From positions 29,486,048-29,550,047 of the forward strand of contig NC_087070.1 in the NCBI RefSeq assembly GCF_963678635.1: a stretch of 64,000 nucleotides of DNA, given 5' to 3'. Positions 63,105 through 64,000 of this stretch are shown one piece after another (position 1 is the stretch's first letter; each line of letters opens with the position of its first letter). The notes beneath the pieces are model-generated. The model was not told where the DNA came from, ran no database searches, and saw only the letters and a program-made list of their open reading frames with translations. The translations under genes were made by a program, and so were the position numbers. This DNA comes from Symsagittifera roscoffensis. Taxonomy: Eukaryota > Xenacoelomorpha > Acoela > Convolutidae.

Positions 63105-63845
63105 TCAGGAAACGCCCTCTTCTGCCCAGAATGACTCGTTCAGTTTTAAAACCAGCTGCATCTCTAAATTTTGCGGCAACAGACTTTGCCGCAAATCGTT
63201 AAATGAATGTTCTGCACCTGAGAAAAATCTCTCGATCAGGTTAGCTTTGGGCAGAATGAACTTTGTATTGTTGAAAGGGCTTTTAACAGTTTTTTGAGAC
63301 ATATCGAGTCTCTAATCTTTTTGATAACTGCTTCGGCGAAGTCGTTTGTTTTGTAATGGTCTTCCTCAACGTCGGTTGGAACTGACTTCGTTCACTACAC
63401 CTGACAATAAGGCTTTTTTTTTGGTTGATTGCAGTACATTTTTTTGGTTGTTTTGAGCTTTCACGAAAGCTTCCTCAAAACTCGGGCTGTGAACAAAATT
63501 CGCATCTGGTGAGAGATTTTTGCCAAGTCAATATCCTGGTGTTTTTAAAAAAGCTAAATCGAGTACTCACGAACATCCCACATGTCGATCTTTTCCCGTT
63601 GGAGGGCTTTCGTGACCAAATTCAAAGAATTGAAAAATTTTGTTGGATCTGTTATTTATACATTCTCGGCAGCATTAGGAAAGTAATGGATTAGCCGCAG
63701 GTTCCCCGCAAATGCTTTGTTGAGTCAGAATGGACGAGGAATCGGTTCGTTTAGAAGCTTTTGTTGAAAACCTGAAAAAATGCTTAAATGTCGCCCACGA
63801 AAACAAGCTCTGCAGAAAAAAACCTGAAACTGCGAACTCTTTGTG
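63105..63845 (-). pseudogene. hAT-type transposase C-terminal region, copy 3
   Basis: The minus-strand open frame 63302-63105 reads KFILPKANLIERFFSGAEHS and continues with LRQSLLPQNLEMQLVLKLNE and SFW. This is the hAT dimerisation domain pattern (N..ER.FS, R..L.P...E, L.L..N...W). Upstream, the sequence is collinear with the 51690-52345 copy (FAGNLRLIHYFPNAAENV, LQREKIDMWDVREY), with stops and shifts. The catalytic domain would lie beyond the window edge or is deleted. Confidence 0.65.
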
Positions 63846-64000
63846 TCTACTAGTGTGAATGCAATTTACGACTAACTGCAGTTTGATTAGAGCTGTTTCC
63901 CACTGAAGCTCGTTTTTATGTTATTCGATGAATTATTTTCAGCTACAAGCGTAAACACCGAAGCTGTATTGCTGACCTGCATTCTTATTTAAAAATTGAG

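Larger units (their letters stand above)
59757..64000 (-). mobile_element. hAT-like transposon block, further copy (interrupted by element B)
   Basis: Continues block M from the target duplication, then the plus-oriented arm (about 59902-60070). After that it is collinear with 47060-50230, and beyond that with 51880-52480. Encoded on the minus strand: the 81-codon ORF, the LRR-like pseudogene, the membrane ORF region and the transposase C-terminus. The right arm is not reached before the window end. Confidence 0.7.

Overview
This is a piece of a repeat-rich, AT-rich nuclear genome of an invertebrate animal. Two host genes with GT-AG introns anchor that view: a TMEM185 (FAM11)-type multipass membrane protein (exons at 2872-6357, possibly continuing at 20226-21078) and an essential myosin light chain (28129-28338 joined to 32763-32990). 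Almost everything else is transposable-element sequence of several kinds and ages. I cannot name the species or phylum from the sequence.

Layout. 1-2400: decayed BEL/Pao retrotransposon (gag, RNase H, integrase tail) with an internal tandem duplication of the RNase H end. 2872-6357: TMEM185 exons, with a non-LTR (LINE) relic in one intron. 6860-18035: a large Ty3/gypsy-like element carrying protease-RT-RNase H-integrase followed by a train of small, overlapping ORFs: two hydrophobic mini-proteins, a long ORF with no methionine codon, an envelope-like glycoprotein, and Ser/Thr/Pro-rich ORFs. No gag and no LTRs are visible, and the coding strand is A-rich and G-poor. 19590-20040: LTR relic of family A. 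20226-21078: candidate last exons of the first host gene. 21079-28128: non-coding, with a G/T-rich stretch, a poly-C/poly-G repeat, and a nest of MITEs with a large inverted repeat. 28129-32990: myosin light chain, whose 4.4-kb intron holds a LINE reverse-transcriptase relic. 33574-33773: assembly gap.

36132-44462: Ty3/gypsy element A on the minus strand (945- and 992-bp LTRs, badly decayed gag-pol). 44463-64000: tandemly duplicated, rearranged copies of a DNA-transposon-like block. It has about 180-bp inverted arms, a hAT-type transposase C-terminus, a one-pass membrane ORF and an LRR-like secreted-protein pseudogene, all on the minus strand. Ty3/gypsy element B (52936-59756, plus strand, 259-bp nearly identical LTRs, 5-bp target duplication AGTAT) is inserted in this block. 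The uninterrupted paralogue of its target site survives at 46724-46728.

How it fits together. The host genes are conventional and have accumulated transposons in their introns. Elements A and B encode related Gag-Pol proteins but have unrelated-looking LTRs. The most unusual object is the 11-kb element at 6860-18035. Its gene order and its short ATG/stop overlaps look like a compact virus genome, and the envelope-like ORF ends in a tail containing a PTAP motif. All retroelement and transposon ORFs here carry stops, frameshifts or deletions, so none of these copies is intact as assembled.
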